A stretch of DNA of 14,763 bases from an uncultured Actinomycetes bacterium. GTDB taxonomy: Bacteria; Actinomycetota; Actinomycetes; Nanopelagicales; Nanopelagicaceae. Numbering within the stretch: the stretch's first letter is position 1; each line of letters starts with the position of its first letter. The notes below the pieces were generated by a model, which made no database searches, was not told where the DNA came from, and saw only the letters and a list, made by a program, of their open reading frames with translations. The translations under genes and the position numbers were made by a program. The DNA is taken from NCBI GenBank assembly GCA_903852955.1, contig CAINSH010000146.1, forward strand, positions 1-14,763, in the 5' to 3' direction. Below are positions 6,666 to 13,179 of this stretch, one piece after another.

Positions 6666-6696
6666 GGTGCCCCCTTAAACCCTTAACTTATCCTCT

Positions 6697-8334
6697 TTAT
6701 TCCTCGGCGGCAGGACGCCGCATAACCGAACCTTTAAAGTGTCGAATCATTGTGATTTCCTCAACACCTACAGCTTTTCCAGCAATTAAATATCCAAGTA
6801 ATGCAGAAACCATCACAATAACTAGTTCTCCCAGGCGAGCTAGTTTACTTAATTCAATACCAACCCAATCTAAATATTGGGTGAGAGCAAATAGTGGAAG
6901 CATGACTGCCACAGATGCAGCAAAGAGGCGCACATGTTGTCCAGCGAACTCCTTTACTGAAATAGCACCCGTATGTTTTTTCAATAAAGACAAAGTAACA
7001 AGTAAACCAACTATGTATGAGATTGAAAAAGCAAACCCTAAACCAACCGTCACCCATTGGTTTTGTAAAGTGAAGAGAGAAACATAAGACAAAGCAACAG
7101 CAATAATGTTAATGATTAAGATTGAAATAACCTGTGTGCGCGTGTCTTCAAAGGCGTTGAAACCGCGAATTAAGATTAAGTTGATCGAAAATGCAACTAA
7201 ACCAAAACTTAGTGCAGCCAATACATAGCCGATATAACGCGCATCTTCTAATGGGATACCAACAAATATGACGGAAGTAATAAGCGGACCGAACAATAAA
7301 AATGCTACGGCACTAGGAATTGTAATTACTCCCACTAATTTAATTGCACGAATCAGTTGCTCGCGAACTTCGCCAGCCTTCTTTTCTAAAGCAAGTCTTG
7401 AAATGTGGGGCAAGATCGCTGTAATAATAGAAATTGTGACAATCGAATAAGGTAACAACATCACAAAATATGCAAACGTGTATGGCGTATAACCAACACC
7501 GCGGGTAATTCCTTCTTGCGCACTTCGTACAGCGGCGCTAGTTGCCACATTTACGGTAACTAAATAACCCAGCTGTGAAATCAAGACATAAACCAATGTC
7601 CAGCCAGCTAAACCAAAAGACTTGCCTAAGCCTTTTAGCCCCCATTGAGGTCGCAGCTTTATGCCTAACTTTTTTATAACTGGGACTAAAACCAGGGCTT
7701 GTACAACAACACTTAAAGTGGTTCCTAATCCAAGAATTTGCACTTGCAAAGAAGAAATTGAATCGAGGCTAATTACCGGTGAAAAAATCAGAAATGAACC
7801 AAATAACACAATCCCAACAATGTTGTTGGCAATCGGTGCCCACATAAGCGGGCCAAACGACCCCCTGGCATTAGCGACTTGGCCCAACATGGTAAATAAA
7901 CCCAAAAAGAAGATTTGAGGTAAGCAATACCGCGTAAATGCAATTGCAATTTCTTTCTCAACTTCAAAACCTGAAGTGAAAAACTCTGGTGCATATAAAC
8001 GAACTAATGCTGGCGCAAAAAACATACCAATCACAACAAGTATGAAGAGAATGATAGAAATTGTTGTAATTAATCGAGATGCAAAGCCATCGCCGCCATC
8101 TTCGTGATCAAATGATCTAACTAATTGAGGTATAAAGATCGCAGTTAAAGCTCCACCAACTAACAGGTTGTACAAAATATTTGGCATTGTATTTGCAACG
8201 TTATAAGTATCGGCAAGCAGGGCAGTCCCGAGAACTGCGACAAGTAAAATTCCACGGATAAATCCCGTAATGCGTGAAACGATTGTTCCAAGCGCCATAA
8301 TTCCAGAAGCTCTGAACATCTCATTTGATTTCAT
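6697..8334 (-). CDS. murJ: Lipid II flippase MurJ (MviN family)
   Basis: A 545-residue polytopic membrane protein of the MOP superfamily, with about 14 hydrophobic segments. It moves lipid II across the membrane for peptidoglycan synthesis. The N-terminal signature is present: SRITGFIRG (20-28, with Arg21 and Arg27) and LADTYNVANTMPNILYNLLVGGAL (40-63, with Asp42), the region that forms the cationic cavity in characterised MurJ. The mycobacterial C-terminal pseudokinase extension is missing; the protein ends soon after the last membrane segment. I chose ATG 8334 over an in-frame ATG at 8364 because AAAGGGG (8342-8348) lies seven bases before it and [21 protein letters not shown] is the usual MurJ N-terminus. 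With this start it overlaps the end of the preceding gene by 14 bp. Confidence 0.95.
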   Translation of the reverse strand: MKSNEMFRASGIMALGTIVSRITGFIRGILLVAVLGTALLADTYNVANTMPNILYNLLVGGALTAIFIPQLVRSFDHEDGGDGFASRLITTISIILFILVVIGMFFAPALVRLYAPEFFTSGFEVEKEIAIAFTRYCLPQIFFLGLFTMLGQVANARGSFGPLMWAPIANNIVGIVLFGSFLIFSPVISLDSISSLQVQILGLGTTLSVVVQALVLVPVIKKLGIKLRPQWGLKGLGKSFGLAGWTLVYVLISQLGYLVTVNVATSAAVRSAQEGITRGVGYTPYTFAYFVMLLPYSIVTISIITAILPHISRLALEKKAGEVREQLIRAIKLVGVITIPSAVAFLLFGPLITSVIFVGIPLEDARYIGYVLAALSFGLVAFSINLILIRGFNAFEDTRTQVISILIINIIAVALSYVSLFTLQNQWVTVGLGFAFSISYIVGLLVTLSLLKKHTGAISVKEFAGQHVRLFAASVAVMLPLFALTQYLDWVGIELSKLARLGELVIVMVSALLGYLIAGKAVGVEEITMIRHFKGSVMRRPAAEE

Positions 8335-9439
8335 TAGGGCGCCCCTTTCGCACTCGGCGAACACTTTGAGTCACAGCAGCTAGAAGTAAGAGTATTGCCG
8401 CACCGGTGGTAAACCACGTAACGCGTTTATCAATTACAGTTGAATTAATCTGTAAAACTGATGGAGGAACAACATCGTTTCCTTTTGAGTCAGTGATTTG
8501 GGCATATATTGTTGTTTCACCCGGAGCGACCACATCTAACTTAAGGTCTAACTGCTTCTTAGAGTTTGCAGCTACCTGTACTCCGGTAAAACTCTCAACA
8601 ATCACGCGTGAGTTACTTGGAATCATGGCAACATCAACTGTTACTGCCACGGGAAACTCATTAATAATTGTCATAGGAAGTTTTGCCGATTCAGTAGTTA
8701 CTTGATACTTACCGGCATTAATGCGCAGTTTTTGAACCGCCCTATCTGCGGCAAACTTTGCGTTACTAGAAAAATACTCACGTCCCTGACTATCTAAAGT
8801 AGGGGAGAGAAGTTTTGCTAATTGAATTCGCGTTTGAAGTAACGCATCATCTGCAACTACGTTAGTAAGCCGGGTCAGCGCTTTGCGAACATCGCTGTAG
8901 TTCTTGCGCAAAACCCCACTCAACTTTGCATTACCTGTGCTCCAGCCGCCAGCCGGATCGCTTCGCACAATCCGACCAAGAGTAATTTGGAGTCTTGTTT
9001 TTCCTGCTGAGTAATAAAGACGAAGCTCGCTTGGAGCTAAAGATTTTGTTAATTTAACATCTGGATTGCCATAAGCAAGTGCGATAACTTCATTGTTCAT
9101 TGAAACTTTTTGTAATTGCCCTAACCAGTCAATAGCAATTTTAGAACCAATTGGGTCTGCACCGTTTGCTAACTTGTACTCACCTGTCATTGTTGCAATT
9201 TCATCTATAAGTGCCGGGTCAATTACCCATATTTTTGATTTAGAAATGGGTACAAAGACAAGTTGGCCCAATTTTCCAGAGGGTGTTAACTCCTGCGCCA
9301 AATCATCATTACGAAACTCCCCAATAAAGTTTTGATGAGCAGGTTCAACGATTCGGACAATTGTAGGTTCGGCATGAGCTGGGGTTAAAGGCGCACCAAT
9401 TATGAAAGCAACTAAAAACGCAGCAGTAATTTTTTTCAT
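8321..9439 (-). CDS. DUF6049-like secreted, membrane-anchored protein of unknown function
   Basis: A 372-residue protein with a classical Sec signal peptide (basic MKK, hydrophobic core, Ala-His-Ala at 21-23 before Glu24), a long extracytoplasmic domain, and one C-terminal membrane segment (about 341-358) followed by a short basic tail (RRVRKGR). The last part of the ectodomain (about 245-335, alternating short strands such as [11 protein letters not shown] and [12 protein letters not shown]) resembles an immunoglobulin-like fold. Its place between a MutT4-like gene and murJ is that of M. tuberculosis Rv3909 and other DUF6049 proteins. Those are typically much longer, so this looks like a shortened version. 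Function is unknown; the location suggests an envelope role linked to MurJ. The start overlaps the Nudix stop by 4 bp (ATGA type), and its stop lies inside murJ. Confidence 0.75.
   Translation of the reverse strand: MKKITAAFLVAFIIGAPLTPAHAEPTIVRIVEPAHQNFIGEFRNDDLAQELTPSGKLGQLVFVPISKSKIWVIDPALIDEIATMTGEYKLANGADPIGSKIAIDWLGQLQKVSMNNEVIALAYGNPDVKLTKSLAPSELRLYYSAGKTRLQITLGRIVRSDPAGGWSTGNAKLSGVLRKNYSDVRKALTRLTNVVADDALLQTRIQLAKLLSPTLDSQGREYFSSNAKFAADRAVQKLRINAGKYQVTTESAKLPMTIINEFPVAVTVDVAMIPSNSRVIVESFTGVQVAANSKKQLDLKLDVVAPGETTIYAQITDSKGNDVVPPSVLQINSTVIDKRVTWFTTGAAILLLLAAVTQSVRRVRKGRPNEIK
8342..8348 (-). promoter_or_regulatory. Shine-Dalgarno that decides the murJ start
   Basis: AAAGGGG on the minus strand, seven bases before ATG 8334 and embedded in the last codons of the upstream gene. 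It favours 8334 over the in-frame ATG 8364, which would add ten non-conserved residues. Confidence 0.75.
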
Positions 9440-10005
9440 GGAATTAACTCACCGCTGCGGGCTATCAACTTTTTTTCATCGGGATAGGCTAGTCGATCAA
9501 CGATTTCACTTAAAGGAAACCAAGACACCTCGTCAACTTCACTTACTTGTGGAGTTAAAACACCACCAACTTCTGAAAATAGAAAATGGTGGACCGTTTT
9601 ATGAATTCGTTTTCCACCAGCCATAAACCAAAAATCAATCACACCTAACGACTTGGTAATAGAAGATGTAATTCCAGTTTCTTCGGCGACTTCGCGAATC
9701 GCGGCCTGTTCAGGAGTTTCACCCTCTTCGATGTGACCTTTTGGAAGCGACCACAAAATTCTTTTGCCTGATGCATCTTTATGATCAATTCGACCGATGA
9801 GTAGCCCTTGAGTCCCAGTTGTATCTATTACCAACCCACCGGCGCTGACTTCATCAACTCTTTTGGCGTAAGGACGTTTATTTTTTTGGCTCGGTGATTT
9901 TTGAGCGTTAGTTGAATCATTACTTTGGGGGCCGCGGTTGGCGGGGCGCTTACGCTTCCGCTTTTTCTTCGTACCTTCGCTGCCCGCACCAGGTGCAGGG
10001 ATCAT
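9436..10005 (-). CDS. Nudix hydrolase, MutT4-like, with basic N-terminal tail
   Basis: A 189-residue Nudix enzyme. The Nudix box is intact: [20 protein letters not shown] followed by TGI, with Gly90, Glu96, Arg104, Glu105, Glu108 and Glu109 matching GX5EX7REUXEEXGU. The fold begins at about residue 50 ([11 protein letters not shown]). Residues 10-50 are a Lys/Arg-rich disordered tail (KKKRKRKR), a feature shared with mycobacterial MutT4. Nudix enzymes hydrolyse nucleoside diphosphates linked to another moiety; the substrate here is not readable (damaged nucleotides, dinucleoside polyphosphates and NADH are options). ATG 10005 has no Shine-Dalgarno, but TACCCT lies six bases upstream at leaderless promoter spacing. 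It heads the minus-strand run towards murJ and faces cca divergently. Confidence 0.92.
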   Translation of the reverse strand: MIPAPGAGSEGTKKKRKRKRPANRGPQSNDSTNAQKSPSQKNKRPYAKRVDEVSAGGLVIDTTGTQGLLIGRIDHKDASGKRILWSLPKGHIEEGETPEQAAIREVAEETGITSSITKSLGVIDFWFMAGGKRIHKTVHHFLFSEVGGVLTPQVSEVDEVSWFPLSEIVDRLAYPDEKKLIARSGELIP

Positions 10006-10011
10006 GGGGCA

Positions 10012-10017
10012 AGGGTA
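10012..10017 (-). promoter_or_regulatory. Probable -10 box for the Nudix-murJ-trx run (leaderless)
   Basis: TACCCT on the minus strand fits the actinobacterial -10 pattern TAnnnT and ends six bases before ATG 10005, so transcription would begin at or next to the start codon. A second TAnnnT (TAAGGT, 10026-10031, minus) could give a leader of about 13 bases instead. No good -35 is visible, which is common in this phylum. Confidence 0.45.
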
Positions 10018-10023
10018 CTGCTC

Positions 10024-10029
10024 TAACCT
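10024..10029 (+). promoter_or_regulatory. Probable -10 box for cca (leaderless)
   Basis: TAACCT fits TAnnnT and ends eight bases before GTG 10038, and no Shine-Dalgarno precedes that GTG. The eight bases TAACCTTA (10024-10031) give a TAnnnT box on both strands, TAACCT forward and TAAGGT reverse, so this site could be a symmetric bidirectional promoter. Confidence 0.45.
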
Positions 10030-10037
10030 TACTTATT

Positions 10038-11477
10038 GTGAACCACGCATTAGGAGCCGCAGGCGAGTTAGCCATTCGCTCCCTCATTGAACGCGCCCCT
10101 CTGGCGAGCTCTTTGGCGCACTCTTTTAAAGCCGAAGGTTTTACTTTGGCGTTAGTTGGCGGACCTGTGCGCGATGCAATTTTAGGAAGGTTGGGAAATG
10201 ATTTAGATTTCACAACTAATGCACTTCCAATGGACACAAAAAAGATTCTAAATAAATGGGCGGATAATATTTGGGATACCGGAATTGCATTTGGAACTGT
10301 TGCGGGTAAACGCGGTGACACAACCGTTGAAGTAACAACATACCGAACCGAACATTACGATCCTGACTCACGTAAACCAGAAGTTGAATATGGAAAAGAT
10401 ATTCATGGAGATTTGTCGCGCCGCGATTTCACCGTTAATTCAATGGCACTTGAGTTAACAACGGAGAAACCAGAGTTCATTGATCCATTTAACGGTTTGC
10501 AGGATTTATCTGCCAAGATTTTGCGAACTCCAGGTCGACCAAGTGATTCATTCAATGATGATCCGTTGCGAATGATGCGTGCGGCTCGTTTTGCCAGCCA
10601 ATTAGATTTTGATATTGCACCAGAAGTCCTAACTTCAATGAAGGATTTGGCACATCGAATTTCAATTATTTCTGCTGAGCGTGTTCGTGATGAATTTACA
10701 AAAATATTAATGTCAAACAATCCACGTAAAGGAATTACATTATTAGTTGATACTGGACTTGCAGATTTAATTTTGCCTGAAATTCCAAAACTACGTTTGG
10801 AAGTTGATGAGCACCACCATCACAAAGATGTGTACGAGCACTCAATAACCGTCTTAGAACAAGCGATTGAACATGAAGATCGCTTAGGTGGGCCCAACCT
10901 TGTAATTCGCTTAGCTGCACTTTTACACGACATCGGCAAACCAAAAACTCGAGCCTTTATTGAAGGCGGCGGAGTTTCTTTTCACCATCACGAAGTTGTG
11001 GGTGCTCGCCTTGCCAAGAAACGCTTAATGGAACTGCGTTTCGACGGCAACACCGTAGATGCTGTTGAACTCCTAACAACCCTACATTTGCGCTTTCATG
11101 GTTACGGAGATGGGGAATGGACCGATTCTGCAGTGCGAAGATATGTGCGAGATGCTGGTGAATTCTTAGTACATCTTCATGTGTTAACCCGAGCAGACTG
11201 CACTACTAGAAATAGAAATAAAGCTGCTCGCTTAGCTGCAACATATGACTCACTAGAAACACGTATTGCAGTTTTGATGGAACAGGAAGAACTCTCAAAG
11301 ATTCGACCAGATTTGGATGGACAACAAGTCATGGCGCTTCTTAACTTAAAACCATCGCGAGATGTTGGAGCAGCAATGGATTTTCTAATGGAACTTCGAT
11401 TGGAACAAGGACAAATCGGCGAAGAAAGAGCTACAGAGGAACTACTTAACTGGTGGAAAAACAGAAGTTCTAAGTAG
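10038..11477 (+). CDS. cca: CCA-adding tRNA nucleotidyltransferase with HD domain
   Basis: A 479-residue class II tRNA nucleotidyltransferase that builds or repairs the 3' CCA end of tRNAs. The nucleotidyltransferase head has LVGGPVRDAILGR (39-51) with metal-binding Asp55 and Asp57 in NDLDFTT, then SRRDFTVNSMAL (127-138) and DDPLRMMRAARFASQL (174-189). A C-terminal HD phosphohydrolase-type domain has HHHHKDVYEHS (259-269) and LLHDIGKPKTR (295-305). Length and order match M. tuberculosis PcnA (Rv3907c), which lies next to mutT4. I chose GTG 10038 because it leaves room for the divergent promoters and has a TAnnnT box at leaderless spacing. An in-frame ATG at 9912 lies inside the opposing Nudix gene and would add 42 unrelated residues. 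The 3' end overlaps the MFS gene by 36 bp. Confidence 0.94.
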   Translation: MNHALGAAGELAIRSLIERAPLASSLAHSFKAEGFTLALVGGPVRDAILGRLGNDLDFTTNALPMDTKKILNKWADNIWDTGIAFGTVAGKRGDTTVEVTTYRTEHYDPDSRKPEVEYGKDIHGDLSRRDFTVNSMALELTTEKPEFIDPFNGLQDLSAKILRTPGRPSDSFNDDPLRMMRAARFASQLDFDIAPEVLTSMKDLAHRISIISAERVRDEFTKILMSNNPRKGITLLVDTGLADLILPEIPKLRLEVDEHHHHKDVYEHSITVLEQAIEHEDRLGGPNLVIRLAALLHDIGKPKTRAFIEGGGVSFHHHEVVGARLAKKRLMELRFDGNTVDAVELLTTLHLRFHGYGDGEWTDSAVRRYVRDAGEFLVHLHVLTRADCTTRNRNKAARLAATYDSLETRIAVLMEQEELSKIRPDLDGQQVMALLNLKPSRDVGAAMDFLMELRLEQGQIGEERATEELLNWWKNRSSK

Positions 11478-12713
11478 TCGAATACCAACTAAAAAGTATG
11501 CAGCACTTACGCATAACGGAACCGTTGAACCTAAACCAGAAGTAGGCAGAAGTAACGCTGCAATCAAACCACCAGTAACAATTGCCGCATTAACTAAAAC
11601 ATCATAGACAGCAAAAACTCGACCTCTGTAATAGTCATCAATCTTTGACTGTACAAGAGCATCATTTGTAACTTTCAGATTTTGCCCAAAAAACGAAGTT
11701 AAGAAAGCGGTAAGAATTAAAGTTACTTGTGTTTGCACAGTGGCCAGAATTAACGGACATGCAGCACTAGTAAAAATTGCAAATCTAATCCAACGATGTC
11801 GGCCAAATCTAGAAACCCCATAAGGGGCAAGGAAAGCTCCTAGAAAAACACCAATTCCGGCAAAGGAAAGCGCATAACCAAAACCTTTTAAACCTTGTTC
11901 AGGGTAAGCAGGATCATTAAAAGAGTTTCGTTCTAATAGCAACGCAGTCAAAGTTAAGGCTGTTAAACCGCCTCGGTGAACCGCTGTTGCAAAAATTCCA
12001 CGGGCAGCATCAGTATGAACGCGCAGAAACTCAAAACCTTCACGCATATCTCTAATACCTTGAGTAAAACTTGCGGCTTGAATTTCATGATCTTGTGGCC
12101 CAATTTCAAACTTATTAAGCCGGCTAGTTAAAAGTGCGGCAGCAAAATATCCACCACTTGCAATTAATATAAGAAGCGCATCAGCATGATTAGCCAAAGC
12201 CAATGTATCAACTAGGGCTCGAACACCAACACCGATTCCACCACCGATGACAACCAAAACAGAACCACCGGTTACTGCCATTGCATTTGCAGTAACTAAA
12301 GATTTGGAATCAATAAGTAATGGCAAACCTGCAGAAAGCGCGGCAAGAATAAGGCGATTAATACCAAAGGCAATTAAAACAACTGCAGTGAGTTCCAGAC
12401 CAGTTGTGCCACTAAAGACAAATAAAGCAACCAATAAGAGGTTGACGCTTCGAGCAAGGTTTGAAAAGAAAAGTGCTCGCTGTCTAGAAACGCGATCTAA
12501 AACTGTTCCAACAAAAGGGCCAACAATTGAATAAGGCAACAACACAACTGCAAAACCCAAAGCCGCATTTAATGCATTTGCCTGACGCTCTGGGGAGAAA
12601 AGTACAAACGAGGCCAACGCACTTTGAAATATTCCATCTGTTGCTTGGCCGGTCCAACGCACCGCTAACAACCGCGAAAACCTTGGATGCCGCAGCAAAC
12701 CAAAGAAGTTCAT
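11442..12713 (-). CDS. Major facilitator superfamily transporter (MFS_3/EntS-like exporter)
   Basis: A 423-residue membrane protein with about 12 hydrophobic segments. The loop after the second segment carries an MFS motif A variant, GTVLDRVSRQRAL (68-80). A later YYRGRVFAVYD segment is typical of the MFS_3 group that includes enterobactin and macrolide exporters. The long charged central loop (about 200-235) separates the two halves. Export of a small molecule is likely, but the substrate is unknown. Actinobacterial genomes often have a transporter of this kind between cca and the DUF5318-PBP pair. ATG 12713 has no Shine-Dalgarno; TACGCT ends seven bases upstream, so it may be leaderless. 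Its last 36 bases are antisense to the end of cca, with no terminator between them. Confidence 0.88.
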   Translation of the reverse strand: MNFFGLLRHPRFSRLLAVRWTGQATDGIFQSALASFVLFSPERQANALNAALGFAVVLLPYSIVGPFVGTVLDRVSRQRALFFSNLARSVNLLLVALFVFSGTTGLELTAVVLIAFGINRLILAALSAGLPLLIDSKSLVTANAMAVTGGSVLVVIGGGIGVGVRALVDTLALANHADALLILIASGGYFAAALLTSRLNKFEIGPQDHEIQAASFTQGIRDMREGFEFLRVHTDAARGIFATAVHRGGLTALTLTALLLERNSFNDPAYPEQGLKGFGYALSFAGIGVFLGAFLAPYGVSRFGRHRWIRFAIFTSAACPLILATVQTQVTLILTAFLTSFFGQNLKVTNDALVQSKIDDYYRGRVFAVYDVLVNAAIVTGGLIAALLLPTSGLGSTVPLCVSAAYFLVGIRLLRTSVFPPVK

Positions 12714-12720
12714 AATGAAG

Positions 12721-12726
12721 AGCGTA
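12721..12726 (-). promoter_or_regulatory. Probable -10 box for the MFS gene (leaderless)
   Basis: TACGCT on the minus strand fits TAnnnT and ends seven bases before ATG 12713. No ribosome binding site is present. It faces the DUF5318 promoter within the same 43-bp gap. Confidence 0.45.
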
Positions 12727-12742
12727 CTGGCTCAATTAGGTT

Positions 12743-12748
12743 TATTCT
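12743..12748 (+). promoter_or_regulatory. Probable -10 box for DUF5318-ponA (leaderless)
   Basis: TATTCT fits TAnnnT and ends eight bases before ATG 12757, the start preferred on protein grounds. No Shine-Dalgarno is present. The spacing is the same as at the cca promoter. Confidence 0.45.
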
Positions 12749-12756
12749 TTGCAGTA

Positions 12757-13170
12757 ATGAAATCGCAACGTTCGTTCATCGACTATTCACTCGATAAGCG
12801 CGCCACCTTGATGGCGCTATTTCGCGGTGTGGTGGACGCCTGCGATGCAGACCCATACTTAATGCGGGCGGCGAAATGGCATGGCGAAAAAGTACAGAGA
12901 AACTGTCCGGTCTGTAAGAAAAACGAGCTAGTCGAACTTCGATACACATTTGGCGAACAGCTCGGTCAATACTCAGGTCGCATTAAGAACCCAAAAGAGC
13001 TGCTGGAGATGGAAAACGAATTCGGGGAGTTTCGTGTGTATATCGTTGAGGTTTGCCGCGGGTGTTCATGGAATCACCTATGTGCTTCATATGTTTTAGG
13101 TGATGGCCGTGAACGCAAAGCGCCCCGCAAGATACGTACCTTGGAGGACGAGGATTACGCCACACGGTAG
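12757..13170 (+). CDS. DUF5318 family protein, putative zinc-binding
   Basis: A 137-residue soluble protein. It has two Cys pairs, CPVC (50-53) and CRGC (100-103), the second within IVEVCRGCSWNHL, spaced as in a zinc ribbon. Other conserved-looking parts are FIDYSLDKRATL (7-18), VCDADPYLMRAAKWHGE-like residues (27-44) and TFGEQLGQYSG (64-74). The M. tuberculosis relative Rv0049 is likewise next to ponA1. Function is unknown; pairing with a class A PBP suggests a link to wall synthesis. I chose ATG 12757 over an in-frame ATG at 12715, because family members start near this point and a TAnnnT box is correctly spaced. The earlier ATG would sit one base from the opposing MFS start codon. The gene is clearly GC-richer than both neighbours. 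Confidence 0.85.
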   Translation: MKSQRSFIDYSLDKRATLMALFRGVVDACDADPYLMRAAKWHGEKVQRNCPVCKKNELVELRYTFGEQLGQYSGRIKNPKELLEMENEFGEFRVYIVEVCRGCSWNHLCASYVLGDGRERKAPRKIRTLEDEDYATR

Positions 13171-13173
13171 CCT
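13168..13173 (+). promoter_or_regulatory. Possible internal -10 box for ponA
   Basis: TAGCCT fits TAnnnT, starts on the DUF5318 stop codon and ends six bases before ATG 13180, which has no Shine-Dalgarno. It may give a leaderless ponA transcript in addition to readthrough from the DUF5318 promoter. Confidence 0.3.
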
Positions 13174-13179
13174 TAAGAA

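Noticed and set aside
9986..9996. Inverted repeat GCACC-A-GGTGC near the Nudix gene start.
   Set aside because: A five-base stem with a one-base loop cannot form a normal hairpin, and the bases are explained by Pro/Ala/Gly codons.
9912..10037. Upstream extension of cca to ATG 9912 (42 more residues).
   Set aside because: It would be wholly antisense to the Nudix N-terminus across the divergent promoter, and the added sequence shows no nucleotidyltransferase features.
10812..10830. Run of four histidines (HHHH) in the CCA enzyme, considered as a tag-like artefact or metal-binding novelty.
   Set aside because: It lies at the start of the HD domain, where His residues are expected, and the frame is natural coding sequence.
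12715..12756. Upstream start of the DUF5318 protein at ATG 12715, giving start codons one base apart (CATAATG).
   Set aside because: The extra 14 residues are not family-like, and ATG 12757 has a correctly spaced TAnnnT; the striking start-to-start junction is probably an illusion.
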